DNA from: Salivita marina
Lineage (GTDB): Bacteria; Pseudomonadota; Gammaproteobacteria; Pseudomonadales; Azotimanducaceae
DNA: 64,000 nt
Direction: 5' to 3'
NCBI GenBank assembly: GCA_038144425.1
Contig: JAYQNS010000004.1
Coordinates: 806,001-870,000 of the forward strand
In this document: positions 26,986-34,952 of the stretch, in pieces
How positions within the stretch are numbered: the first letter of the stretch is position 1
How the letters are laid out: the number at the start of each line of letters is the position of its first letter
Program-made: the position numbers and the translations under genes
The notes under the pieces: generated by a model
Told to the model about the DNA's origin: nothing
Database searches by the model: none
What the model saw: only the letters and a program-made list of their open reading frames with translations

Positions 26986-27919
26986 GCCAACCTTTCCCCC
27001 GATGGTTGAGGCGCCGGCGGCGCTGGCGACGGTGGACGACGCTTGCGAGTGGCTGGGGCAGCACCGGGGTGCGCTGCTGGGGGCGCTGGCGCAGGAGGGG
27101 GCTCTGCTGCTTCGCGGCTTTCCTATGCGGTCTGCGGAAGATTTCGATGCCTTCTCTGGGTCTTTCGAATTTACGCCCTTTACCTACCAGGAGTCCCTCT
27201 CGAACGCGGTGCGGATTAACAAGACCCCACGCGTGTTTACGGCGAATGAAGCACCGCCAGAGGTGAGCATTCTCCTGCACCACGAGATGGCACAGACGCC
27301 GTTTCCGCCGGAAAAGCTCTTTTTCTTCTGCCTGAGCGCTGCTGAGCAGGGGGGAGAGACGCCCCTTTGTCGGTCCGATGTGCTCTATCGCCGTCTGGGT
27401 GAAGTCGATCCGCTTGGGGCGGCGGCCTTCGAAGCCAAGGGCGTGCGCTACACCACGCGGATGCCGGGGCAGAACGAAGCGGCGTCGGGGCAAGGTCGGA
27501 GTTGGGGGAGCACGCTTCGAGCCGATTCCCGAGCTGAGGCGGAGCAACGCCTAGAAGACCTTGGTTATGACTATCAGTGGTTAGGGGACGATGCTCTTCT
27601 CGCCACGTCCCCCGTGCTGCCGGCCGTGGACACCCTGCCCGATGGGCGAAAAACGTTTTTTAATCAGGTAATCGCCGCCGGCCGGGGCTGGACGGCTGTG
27701 GGCCAGGGGAAGCCTCCGCCGGTGAGCTTTGGGGATGGCACCGTGATCCCCGACGGGCTCCTCGAGACGTTGGTCACGCTGGCGAAGGACTTGACCGTTC
27801 CCCTGCGCTGGCAGGACGGGGACCTTGCCTTGATCGACAACCGTCAGGTCATGCACGGGCGCTTCCCCTACGCTGGCGCACGCAAGCGCGAAGTGCTGGT
27901 GGCCCTAACGAAGGACTAG
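26978..27919 (+). CDS. TauD/TfdA (SyrP-like) Fe(II)/2-oxoglutarate dioxygenase
   Basis: A 313-residue double-stranded beta-helix protein. The facial triad appears as H-x-E in LLHHEMAQTPFPP and a distal His in QVMHGRFPY, followed by the 2-oxoglutarate-binding Arg (ARKREVLVA). H-x-E rather than H-x-D, together with the NKTPRVFTANEAPP and FFFCL segments, is typical of SyrP-like hydroxylases acting on amino acids or carrier-bound substrates. I start at MTEPTFPP, overlapping the aldo/keto reductase stop by 8 bases. The substrate is not deducible. Confidence 0.85.
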   Translation: MTEPTFPPMVEAPAALATVDDACEWLGQHRGALLGALAQEGALLLRGFPMRSAEDFDAFSGSFEFTPFTYQESLSNAVRINKTPRVFTANEAPPEVSILLHHEMAQTPFPPEKLFFFCLSAAEQGGETPLCRSDVLYRRLGEVDPLGAAAFEAKGVRYTTRMPGQNEAASGQGRSWGSTLRADSRAEAEQRLEDLGYDYQWLGDDALLATSPVLPAVDTLPDGRKTFFNQVIAAGRGWTAVGQGKPPPVSFGDGTVIPDGLLETLVTLAKDLTVPLRWQDGDLALIDNRQVMHGRFPYAGARKREVLVALTKD

Positions 27920-27923
27920 CGCC

Positions 27924-27952
27924 AAAAAAAACGCCCGGCGCAAGGCCGGGCG
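27924..27952 (-). terminator. Intrinsic terminator of the alcohol dehydrogenase operon
   Basis: On the minus strand, stem CGCCCGGC/GCCGGGCG (27952-27945 with 27939-27932), 5-base loop, followed by eight T (27931-27924). Placed just after the quinohemoprotein stop codon; it may also stop the convergent TauD transcript. Confidence 0.85.
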
Positions 27953-27971
27953 CTTTGAGGGTCCAAAAGCC

Positions 27972-30179
27972 TTAGCCGCCGGCGGGGGCGCTATCGCTTT
28001 GGCTTTGCTCCGCCAACAGGCGGCGCTCTTCGATGGCGTCGTGACCGCGCTTGATGAGATAGGCGTGGATGGCCTCGGCGCCCTCGCTATCGAGCACGTG
28101 GGAGAAGCTCACCATGCCTTTCTCCTTGTAAGCGCCGCCCAGGACGATGCCTTGGAAAATCAGGTGCGTTTGCTCATCCATGTAGCGCAGATCGGGAAGC
28201 ACGCCGGAGGAAACTGCGCCCCCCCCGTGGCACACGCTGCAGTTCTGGTGATAAAGCAACTCGCCCTGGTCCACCGTATCCGTTGAGGCGGTCATGGGCG
28301 GGGGCGTGGGCAGCGCCTCAGGCATGGGCGGCGTGGGTAGGGATGCGGTGGCGCCCAGCTTGTAGGTCAGGATGCGGCCGCCGCGAATCACGTTGCCATC
28401 CTGAGCCGGGATGCCCGAGGCGACGCCGAAGGCGCCACCCCAACCGGCGACCACGGTCACATATTGCTCCCCGTCCACGGCCCAGGTGACCGGCGCCGCG
28501 ATGATCCCCGTGTGGACCGGGGTCTCCCAAAGGAGGGCGCCGGTGCTGGCCTGGTAGGCCGCAAACATGCCGTCGGCGCGGCCCTGGAAGAGGAGATCGC
28601 CGGAGGTGGACAGGAGGCCGCCGTTCCAAGAGCCCGAGTGCTGAACCCGCCATACCTCCCGCTGTGCGACCGGATCCCAGGCGGCGAGGTGGCCCTTTAC
28701 CATAGCCCGCAGCGCCACTTCTTCCGTAATGGAATCCGGTGGGATCGTGAGAGCGAATTCAACCCCCGTATTCCAAGTCGCCGGGTTGTAGCGGAAAGCA
28801 TTGTCTTGCCCATACATAAAGGGCAGGTCGAGCGCAGGGATGTAGACCAGATTCGTGCTCGGCGAGTAAGTCATGGGGTGCCAGTTATGGCCGCCATAGG
28901 GCGCCGGCATGGTCAGCGCCGGCTTCTCCGCGTAGTCCGCCCCAGGGTTCTCCACGGGGCGCCCCGTTTCCGGATCTACATGGCTCGCCCAGGTAATGGG
29001 AACGTAAGCTTCGGCAGAAAGGAATTCCCCCGTCTCCCGGTCGAGCACGTAGAAGAAACCGTTCTTCGGCGCCTGCATGATGACCTTACGTTGTTCACCC
29101 TTGACCTCAAGTTCCGTGAGGATCATGTGCTGGGTAGCGGTGTAATCCCAGTTGTCTCCCGGTGTCGTCTGGTAATGCCAGACCATGCTGCCGTCGTCGG
29201 GATTGATCGCAACGATGGAGGACAGATACAGGTTATCTCCGCCCCCGGGGCTTCGGATGTGGCGATTCCAAGGCGCACCATTACCGACTCCGATGTACAG
29301 AAGGTTGAGTTCGGGGTCGTAGGCCATGGAGTCCCAGACCGTACCGCCGCCGCCGACCTTCCACCATTCTCCGCCGCGCCAGGAACTCATCGCTGCCTGG
29401 AGGTGCTCGCCCTCGATGGGATCGTCAGGGTTGCCAGGCACGGTGTAGAAGCGCCAGGCCTGATCGCCGGTCTCCGCGTCGTAGGCGGTGATAAAGCCCC
29501 GGACACCGTACTCGCTCCCGCCGTTACCAATGACGACCTTTCCGTCGACCACCCGCGGTGCGCCGGTAATGGTGTAGGGACGATCCTTCGGGGTGGTTTG
29601 AACGGACCAGTCCGGTTTTCCCGTGCCCGCGTCTAGAGCGACGAGGCGACCATCGAGAGTCCCTACGTAGATGCGCCCCTTCCAGGCGGCGACACCGCGA
29701 TTCACCACGTCACAGCAGGCGTAAACGCCCCACTCCCGGGGGACTTCTGGATCGTACTTCCACAGCAGCTCGCCGGTACGAGCGTCATGCGCAAATACGG
29801 TAGACCAGGATCCGGTGTTGAACATGACGCCGTCGACCACGATGGGTGTGGACTCTAGTCCTCGGGTGGTTCCCGTATCCCAGTACCAGGCCAGACCCAG
29901 CTCGCCCACGTTGTCGGCGTTGATTTCCGCAAGCGGGCTATGGCGCTGCTCGTCGTAGGTGCGGCCGTGGGCCAGCCAGTTGTTCGGATCGGCGGCGATG
30001 ATGGCCGCTTCATCCACCGTGGCCACCTTCGCACGGATAGCATCAGCGCTCAGCTTGCTGGCGCTGGCCGCCGCTTCCGCCGGTGCGCTGTTGCTAGCCT
30101 CCTGGCCGCAGCCGGCTAGCAAGGCCGCGCCAAGCAGCGCAAGGGCCCAGCGCGCGGGCGCGTTCTGTCTTGTTGTCAT
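27972..30179 (-). CDS. Quinohemoprotein (PQQ, heme c) alcohol dehydrogenase, lipoprotein
   Basis: Periplasmic oxidation of alcohols with electrons passed from PQQ through a built-in heme. The 735-residue protein has a lipobox (LLAGC, C24), an eight-bladed propeller with repeated W-docking stretches (ATGKPDW-like AGTGKPDW, LWKYDPEVP, AWDPVAQREVW), the vicinal disulfide C155-C156 that stacks on PQQ (YACCDVV), and a C-terminal cytochrome c domain with CSVCH at 647-651. This is the type II (soluble quinohemoprotein) layout, but lipid-anchored. Downstream of, and probably co-transcribed with, the halohydrin dehalogenase-like gene (83-bp gap). PQQ synthesis genes are not in the window. Confidence 0.9.
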   Translation of the reverse strand: MTTRQNAPARWALALLGAALLAGCGQEASNSAPAEAAASASKLSADAIRAKVATVDEAAIIAADPNNWLAHGRTYDEQRHSPLAEINADNVGELGLAWYWDTGTTRGLESTPIVVDGVMFNTGSWSTVFAHDARTGELLWKYDPEVPREWGVYACCDVVNRGVAAWKGRIYVGTLDGRLVALDAGTGKPDWSVQTTPKDRPYTITGAPRVVDGKVVIGNGGSEYGVRGFITAYDAETGDQAWRFYTVPGNPDDPIEGEHLQAAMSSWRGGEWWKVGGGGTVWDSMAYDPELNLLYIGVGNGAPWNRHIRSPGGGDNLYLSSIVAINPDDGSMVWHYQTTPGDNWDYTATQHMILTELEVKGEQRKVIMQAPKNGFFYVLDRETGEFLSAEAYVPITWASHVDPETGRPVENPGADYAEKPALTMPAPYGGHNWHPMTYSPSTNLVYIPALDLPFMYGQDNAFRYNPATWNTGVEFALTIPPDSITEEVALRAMVKGHLAAWDPVAQREVWRVQHSGSWNGGLLSTSGDLLFQGRADGMFAAYQASTGALLWETPVHTGIIAAPVTWAVDGEQYVTVVAGWGGAFGVASGIPAQDGNVIRGGRILTYKLGATASLPTPPMPEALPTPPPMTASTDTVDQGELLYHQNCSVCHGGGAVSSGVLPDLRYMDEQTHLIFQGIVLGGAYKEKGMVSFSHVLDSEGAEAIHAYLIKRGHDAIEERRLLAEQSQSDSAPAGG

Positions 30180-30262
30180 CCCCAATGCTCCCCTATTGAT
30201 ACCCGTGTGCACCTCCTGATGGTACCCAGAGCGACGCCGGTCTGCACCTGCTCTTCGCAGCG

Positions 30263-30943
30263 CTAGAGCGTGGTGGTCCACCCTCCCGAGAGGGGAAAGA
30301 TTTGCCCGGGCATGAACTGGGCTTCCGTCGCGAGGAACAGGGCCAGATCGGCCGTCGCCTTGGGGTCGCCGATGTGCTGCGCGGGGACCACTTCCCGCAT
30401 GCGGGAAAGGAAGCGCTCGTCTTTGAGCAGTTCCGGGGGGTAGTAGGTGTCGTTCTCGATGTAGTTCTGGGCAATGGCCGCCACGGCGATGTGGTCCCGG
30501 GCCAGCTCCAGTCCCGCGGCGCGAAGGAAGGCATTCTGGGCCCCCCGGGCGGCGCAGTAGGCGCCGTTCTTGGGAATGCCCCGTAGGGGCGCGGCACTGG
30601 TTACGGCAATTATCCGGCCCCCGCCGGCGGCCTTCATGCGCTTTGCGGCGCCCCGCAGGAGGCCCATGAGGGGATGCACCAGGTGGTCGAAGAGGGCATG
30701 CCAGTCTCCATCTTCAATGGCGTCGACCAAGGCAGATTGGGGCGGGAAGGCCAGGTTGGCCACCAGCACATCGAGGCTTTCCACATTATCGAGGAGTGCC
30801 TCCCCGGCCTCGGCGCTCCGGGGCCGCTCCGTACTGACCTGCACGCGGGCGCCTTCCGCTTCGAAACGCGTGTGAATGGCCGGCCCCATGTAGCGATCGG
30901 CGTGGGTTAGGAAGATGGCTTTGCCGGCAAGGCGTTGGCTCAT
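30263..30943 (-). CDS. Halohydrin dehalogenase-like SDR protein
   Basis: 226 residues of SDR fold that lack the NAD(P)-binding TGxxxGxG loop. In its place is T13-x4-Y18-x-G20, and the active-site set is S116-x12-Y129-x3-R133 (Ser-Tyr-Arg instead of Ser-Tyr-Lys). These two motifs define halohydrin dehalogenases, which turn vicinal haloalcohols into epoxides without a nicotinamide cofactor and open epoxides with anions. The halide-pocket segment AIAQNYIEND resembles the GPNY stretch of HheC, and the end FPLSGGW resembles its FWLAGGF. I start at MSQRLAGK (30943). A divergent nucleotide-binding SDR remains possible. Upstream member of an operon with the PQQ alcohol dehydrogenase. Confidence 0.75.
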   Translation of the reverse strand: MSQRLAGKAIFLTHADRYMGPAIHTRFEAEGARVQVSTERPRSAEAGEALLDNVESLDVLVANLAFPPQSALVDAIEDGDWHALFDHLVHPLMGLLRGAAKRMKAAGGGRIIAVTSAAPLRGIPKNGAYCAARGAQNAFLRAAGLELARDHIAVAAIAQNYIENDTYYPPELLKDERFLSRMREVVPAQHIGDPKATADLALFLATEAQFMPGQIFPLSGGWTTTL

Positions 30944-31001
30944 GGCAGGGCTCCAAGGCAAAAAGCGGAGCCCCTAACCTGCCACGGCGTCTTGCTTCCG
31001 T

Positions 31002-31007
31002 ATACTG
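31002..31007 (+). promoter_or_regulatory. Predicted -10 element of aceE
   Basis: TATACT 24 bases before the aceE start codon. No good -35 hexamer is placed 16-18 bp upstream, so an activator or an alternative site may be involved. The divergent dehalogenase-like gene begins only 88 bp from the aceE start. Confidence 0.35.
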
Positions 31008-31030
31008 TGGGGGAGGCGAGGGAGGTCACC

Positions 31031-33739
31031 ATGGGCAAGCAAGAAACGCCGGGTCCGCAGGAAGAACCCGCTTGGGCGGAGGAAGTGCAGGAGTGGCTCG
31101 ATGCCATGGCGGCGGTGCTCCGCTTCCAAGGCGACGAGCGCGCCGGAGAACTTCTGCGGCGTCTCCAACAGTTCGCTTCTCAAGCCGGGCTGGTCATGCC
31201 CGAGGCGGCCCTCAATACACCCTACCTAAACACCATTTCTTCCCACCTAGAGCCCCGCTATCCCGGACAGGCCGGCGTGGAAGGGCGGCTGGAAAACCTC
31301 CTTCGCTGGAACGCCGCTGCCATGGTGCTCAAGGCCTTCGATACGGGGGAGGGCGTGGGGGGGCACATCGCCACCTACCTTTCTGCGGCGACGCTTATGG
31401 AGGTGGGCTTTAACCACTTCTTCCGCGGACGCAGCGCCGATTACGGTGGCGATCAACTCCTGTTTCAGGCCCACGCGGCTCCAGGGGTCTACGCCCGCGC
31501 CTTTCTTGAGGGACGTTTTGAGGAAGGGCGCCTTCGTGCCTTCCGCCGGGAGCTGACCCCTGGGGGCGGCTTGTCTTCCTACCCCCACCCCCGACGCATG
31601 CCCGATTTCTGGACCCTGCCCACGGCGTCCATGGGCCTTTCCACCCCCTCTGCCATTTACCAGGCGCGTTTCGCAAAGTACCTAGAGCACCGGGGCCTCA
31701 AGCCCGCGAACGGTGGCAAGGTCTGGTGTTTCCTCGGCGACGGAGAAAGCGACGAGCCCGAGGTGCTGGGCACCATCAACATGGCCAGCCGAGAAGGGCT
31801 CGATAACCTGATCTTGGTGATCAACTGCAATTTGCAGCGCCTGGATGGCCCGGTGCGCGGCAACGGGAAAATCATTCAAGAGCTTGAACGGAGCTTCCGG
31901 GGCGCCGATTGGCACGTCATCAAGGTGATTTGGGGCTCGGGATGGGATCCCCTGTTGGCCCGGGACACGGCGGGGCATCTGGCGAAGCGCATGGAAGAGG
32001 CGCTGGACGGGGACTATCAGATGTACTCCGTCTCCCCCGGGGCCCTTCAGCGGGAGCACTGGGTAGAGCAGACGCCAGCTCTGAAGGCGCTTATGGATTC
32101 CCTTTCCGACGAAGAGATTTCCACCATCAAGCGCGGTGGTCAGGACGTGAAGAAGCTCTACGCGGCCTATGCGGAAGCCGCCGGCTCCGTGGGTAAGCCC
32201 GTGGTGATTCTCGCAAAAACCGTGAAGGGTGACGGCATGGGGGTGGGCTCCCAGGGTCGGAACACGGTGCATCAGAAGAAAAATCTGAGCCCGGAGGAGC
32301 GGGTCGATTTTGCCCGGCGCCTGGGCATTCCCCTGCCCCGGGAGGCTGCGGAGGCAGCGGATTTCTACCGCCCGGAAGAGGCGGCCCCGGAGCTCACCTA
32401 TCTTCGGGAAAGGCGCGAGGCCCTCGGCGGGTCCCTGCCCCGGCGGGAAGTGAACTGTGAAACCCTTGCCGTGCCGCCCCTCCGTGCTTTTGAGACGTTC
32501 CTCAAGGGCTCGGGGGAACGGGAGCTTTCCACCACCATGGCTGTGGTGCGCTTGCTAGGCACGCTCCTGAAGGATCCCGCCCTTGGGCGCTATGTGGTTC
32601 CCATCGTTCCTGACGAGGCCCGCACCTTTGGTATGGATGGGCTCTTTGGTCAAGCGGGGATCTACGCGCCGGCGGGGCAGCATTACAAGCCGGTGGATGC
32701 CGATACCCTGGCCCCCTACCGGGAAGCTTCGGACGGGCAAATCCTCCAGGAGGGCATTTGCGAAACCGGCGCCATGGCCAGCTTCCTGGCGGCAGGGACG
32801 GCTTACGCCAACTTCGCCGTGCCCACCATTCCCTTCTATATCTTCTATTCGATCTTCGGCTTCCAGCGCGTCGGCGACATGATCTGGGCCGCCGGAGACG
32901 CCATGGCCCGGGGCTTCCTGCTGGGGGGCACCTCCGGGCGCACCACCTTGAACGGCGAAGGGCTGCAGCACCAGGACGGTCATTCCCAGCTCCTCGCCCT
33001 CACCGTGCCGAAGCTGAAAGCCTACGACCCGGCCTTCGCCTTCGAGCTGACCGTCATCATTCGCGATGGTATCGAGCGCATGTATGGTCAAGGTGAGGAT
33101 GTTTTCTACTACCTCACGGTCACCAATCAGAATGAAGTCATGCCCGCCCTTCCAGGACTGGGAACGGGCGAGGAAGGGGCGGTTATTGACGGCGTCCTCC
33201 GGGGGCTTTACGCCTTCGAGCACCGCCTGCCGGAAGCAGGGGCATCGGCTCCGGTGGCGAACTTGTTGGGCAGCGGCGCGATCATGAAGGAAGTGCGGGC
33301 GGCCGCAGAACTGCTCCTTGCGGAAGGGGTCGCCGTGACGGTCTGGAGCGTCACCAGCTACGGTGAGCTGGCCCGGGACGGGCGGGCCGCAGAGCGGGCC
33401 AAGCGCCTCGATCCCCAAACCGCGCGCCGACCCTATGTGGCGGAGGCCTTCGAAAACGCGGAGGGGGTCTTTGTGTCCGCCAGCGACTACATGAGCGCCC
33501 TCGGGGAGCTGATCAGTCGCTGGGTACCGGGCCCCTACGCGGTGTTGGGCACGGAGGGCTATGGTTTATCCGAATCCCGGGATGCGCTCCGCGATCACTT
33601 CGAGGTCTCTGCCGCTTGGATTGCCCACGCAGCGCTGGGGCTCCTGGAGGGAGAGGGGGCCGTTTCCTCAGGCACCGCCGTGGCCTTTGCGGAGGCCCAG
33701 GGCCTGAACCTGGCGAAGGCGGATTCGGCGAGCTACTGA
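31031..33739 (+). CDS. aceE: Pyruvate dehydrogenase E1 component, homodimeric
   Basis: Decarboxylates pyruvate with thiamine diphosphate and passes the acetyl group to lipoyl-E2. The 902-residue protein matches the AceE layout: the ThDP/Mg motif GDGESDEPE with the closing NCN, the ETGAMASFLAAGTAY and GEGLQHQDGHS segments, and a C-terminal transketolase-like domain. I choose ATG 31031 (MGKQETPGPQ) because GGGAGG precedes it. Unusually, no aceF or lpd follows; the next gene is the convergent motB, so E2 and E3 must be encoded elsewhere. Confidence 0.96.
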   Translation: MGKQETPGPQEEPAWAEEVQEWLDAMAAVLRFQGDERAGELLRRLQQFASQAGLVMPEAALNTPYLNTISSHLEPRYPGQAGVEGRLENLLRWNAAAMVLKAFDTGEGVGGHIATYLSAATLMEVGFNHFFRGRSADYGGDQLLFQAHAAPGVYARAFLEGRFEEGRLRAFRRELTPGGGLSSYPHPRRMPDFWTLPTASMGLSTPSAIYQARFAKYLEHRGLKPANGGKVWCFLGDGESDEPEVLGTINMASREGLDNLILVINCNLQRLDGPVRGNGKIIQELERSFRGADWHVIKVIWGSGWDPLLARDTAGHLAKRMEEALDGDYQMYSVSPGALQREHWVEQTPALKALMDSLSDEEISTIKRGGQDVKKLYAAYAEAAGSVGKPVVILAKTVKGDGMGVGSQGRNTVHQKKNLSPEERVDFARRLGIPLPREAAEAADFYRPEEAAPELTYLRERREALGGSLPRREVNCETLAVPPLRAFETFLKGSGERELSTTMAVVRLLGTLLKDPALGRYVVPIVPDEARTFGMDGLFGQAGIYAPAGQHYKPVDADTLAPYREASDGQILQEGICETGAMASFLAAGTAYANFAVPTIPFYIFYSIFGFQRVGDMIWAAGDAMARGFLLGGTSGRTTLNGEGLQHQDGHSQLLALTVPKLKAYDPAFAFELTVIIRDGIERMYGQGEDVFYYLTVTNQNEVMPALPGLGTGEEGAVIDGVLRGLYAFEHRLPEAGASAPVANLLGSGAIMKEVRAAAELLLAEGVAVTVWSVTSYGELARDGRAAERAKRLDPQTARRPYVAEAFENAEGVFVSASDYMSALGELISRWVPGPYAVLGTEGYGLSESRDALRDHFEVSAAWIAHAALGLLEGEGAVSSGTAVAFAEAQGLNLAKADSASY

Positions 33740-33748
33740 GAACCGTGC

Positions 33749-34684
33749 TTAGCCGCCGAGGGCGGCCAGGTCACCGTTCTTGTCGAGGGGCCTTAAGGCG
33801 TCCAGGGAGACGGGTTGGCGGCTTCGGCGCTGCAGGGTTCGAGCGGCATCTTCCGTTAGCACGACGATACTGATCCGGCGATTGACCGGGGAGTAGGGAT
33901 CCTCGGGGACGAAAAGCACCGAATCCCCAAACCCGACCACCTGCTGAACCTTACCCGCGGCAAGCCCGCCATCGCCCAGGGCGCGGCGCGCGGCGTTTGC
34001 TCGATCCGTTGACAGTTCCCAATTCGTGTAATTTTCCCGATTCAGGAATTGGTAGGCATCAGTGTGCCCGGTGATGCTGATTTTATTGGGGACCGCGTTA
34101 ATGACCTGGGTGATCTCTCGCAAAATGGAAACGGTATATTCCTTTAGGGCGGCAGACCCACTCCCGAACATGGGTCGGTTTTCCTTATCAATAATCTGGA
34201 TGCGAAGGCCCTGGGGAGTGATGTCCAGGAGAAGCTGATCTTTAAAGGGACGAAGCGCTTGGCTTCGTTCCGTGGCTTCCCGAAGGGATTCAAGTAGGCT
34301 TTCTAAACGCTCTCGATCGAGGCCCTGAGCAACCTCTTCCTTAGAGGTCATGCGATCCTCAAAGGGCGAGGCATCTTTTGGCTCCGAGGCCTTAGCGGAG
34401 GCAGGGGCTTCCAGATTAATCAGCGTTGGCGAACTCCCTCCCTCTCCCAGGAGGGGGCTGGGGGATGGAGCGGTGCTCTGGCCGAAGATTGGGCTAGGGT
34501 TGTTGAAATACTCGCTGATCGCTCCCCGCTGTTCCGGCGTGGTTGTGTTCATGATCCAAAGGAGAAGAAAAAAAGCCATCATCGCCGTGGCGAAGTCGGC
34601 GAAGGCCACCTTCCACGAACCGCCATGGTGACCGTCGCCCTTCTTGATCACCCGCTTGACGATAATGGGCGCCGGCTTACTCAT
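33749..34684 (-). CDS. motB: Flagellar stator protein MotB
   Basis: Peptidoglycan-anchored half of the proton-driven flagellar stator. The 311-residue protein has a short basic N-terminus, one membrane helix with the proton-carrying Asp (D30, in FADFATAMMAFFLLLW), a linker and a C-terminal OmpA-like domain (ITGHTDAYQF, DRANAARRAL, NRRISIVV). It is intact and begins inside the motA stop codon (ATGA overlap), but its partner motA is truncated. Confidence 0.95.
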   Translation of the reverse strand: MSKPAPIIVKRVIKKGDGHHGGSWKVAFADFATAMMAFFLLLWIMNTTTPEQRGAISEYFNNPSPIFGQSTAPSPSPLLGEGGSSPTLINLEAPASAKASEPKDASPFEDRMTSKEEVAQGLDRERLESLLESLREATERSQALRPFKDQLLLDITPQGLRIQIIDKENRPMFGSGSAALKEYTVSILREITQVINAVPNKISITGHTDAYQFLNRENYTNWELSTDRANAARRALGDGGLAAGKVQQVVGFGDSVLFVPEDPYSPVNRRISIVVLTEDAARTLQRRSRQPVSLDALRPLDKNGDLAALGG

Positions 34685-34842
34685 GCCTCACCCCGAAGAA
34701 ACTCTTCAAGTTCAGAAAAAGAGGGGCGAAGCTCGCTCGCCATGATTTTGCGTCCAAACTCTACGGCGATCTGCGGGTTATAACCCTGCTGCTGCTTCAA
34801 CCCTTTCAAGCCGATGGCGATTCTCTGAGACAGCCGGCTTAG
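34681..34842 (-). pseudogene. motA: motA remnant, C-terminal end only
   Basis: The last 53 codons open after an in-frame TAA. From position 34783 to the stop the frame encodes YNPQIAVEFGRK and later RPSFSELEE, which closely match the C-terminus of E. coli-type MotA (IAVEFGRK, RPSFIELEE). Upstream of that point the sequence is the 137-bp inverted repeat of the left recombinase module, so the chromosomal gene is cut at about 34784. No MotA N-terminal part is found on the other side of the module or anywhere else in the window. The strain should lack this stator unless another motA exists. Confidence 0.85.
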
Positions 34843-34920
34843 TTATAAGCCTGTTTTTATTGATTATTTCTGACGCTGTGCTTCGCAGGCACGTCTAGGC
34901 ATCAGTGCCGCAGTCGCAAG
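34784..34920 (+). repeat. IR1 outer copy (137-bp inverted repeat)
   Basis: Pairs in inverted orientation with 36107-36243: 133 of 137 positions identical, no gaps. The left edge adjoins motA codons; the right edge is 32 bp before the recombinase 1 start codon. It contains a GGCTTA-taac-TAAGCC palindrome (34837-34852 region) and an imperfect stem around GACGCTGTGC / GCACGTC that could be recombinase binding sites. Confidence 0.93.
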
Positions 34921-34952
34921 GGGTGTTCCGATGGTAGACACGAGGAGCACTT

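Noticed and set aside
28464..29636. 390-codon plus-strand frame opposite the alcohol dehydrogenase
   Set aside because: Shadow frame in GC-rich DNA; the opposite strand has full PQQ dehydrogenase motifs.
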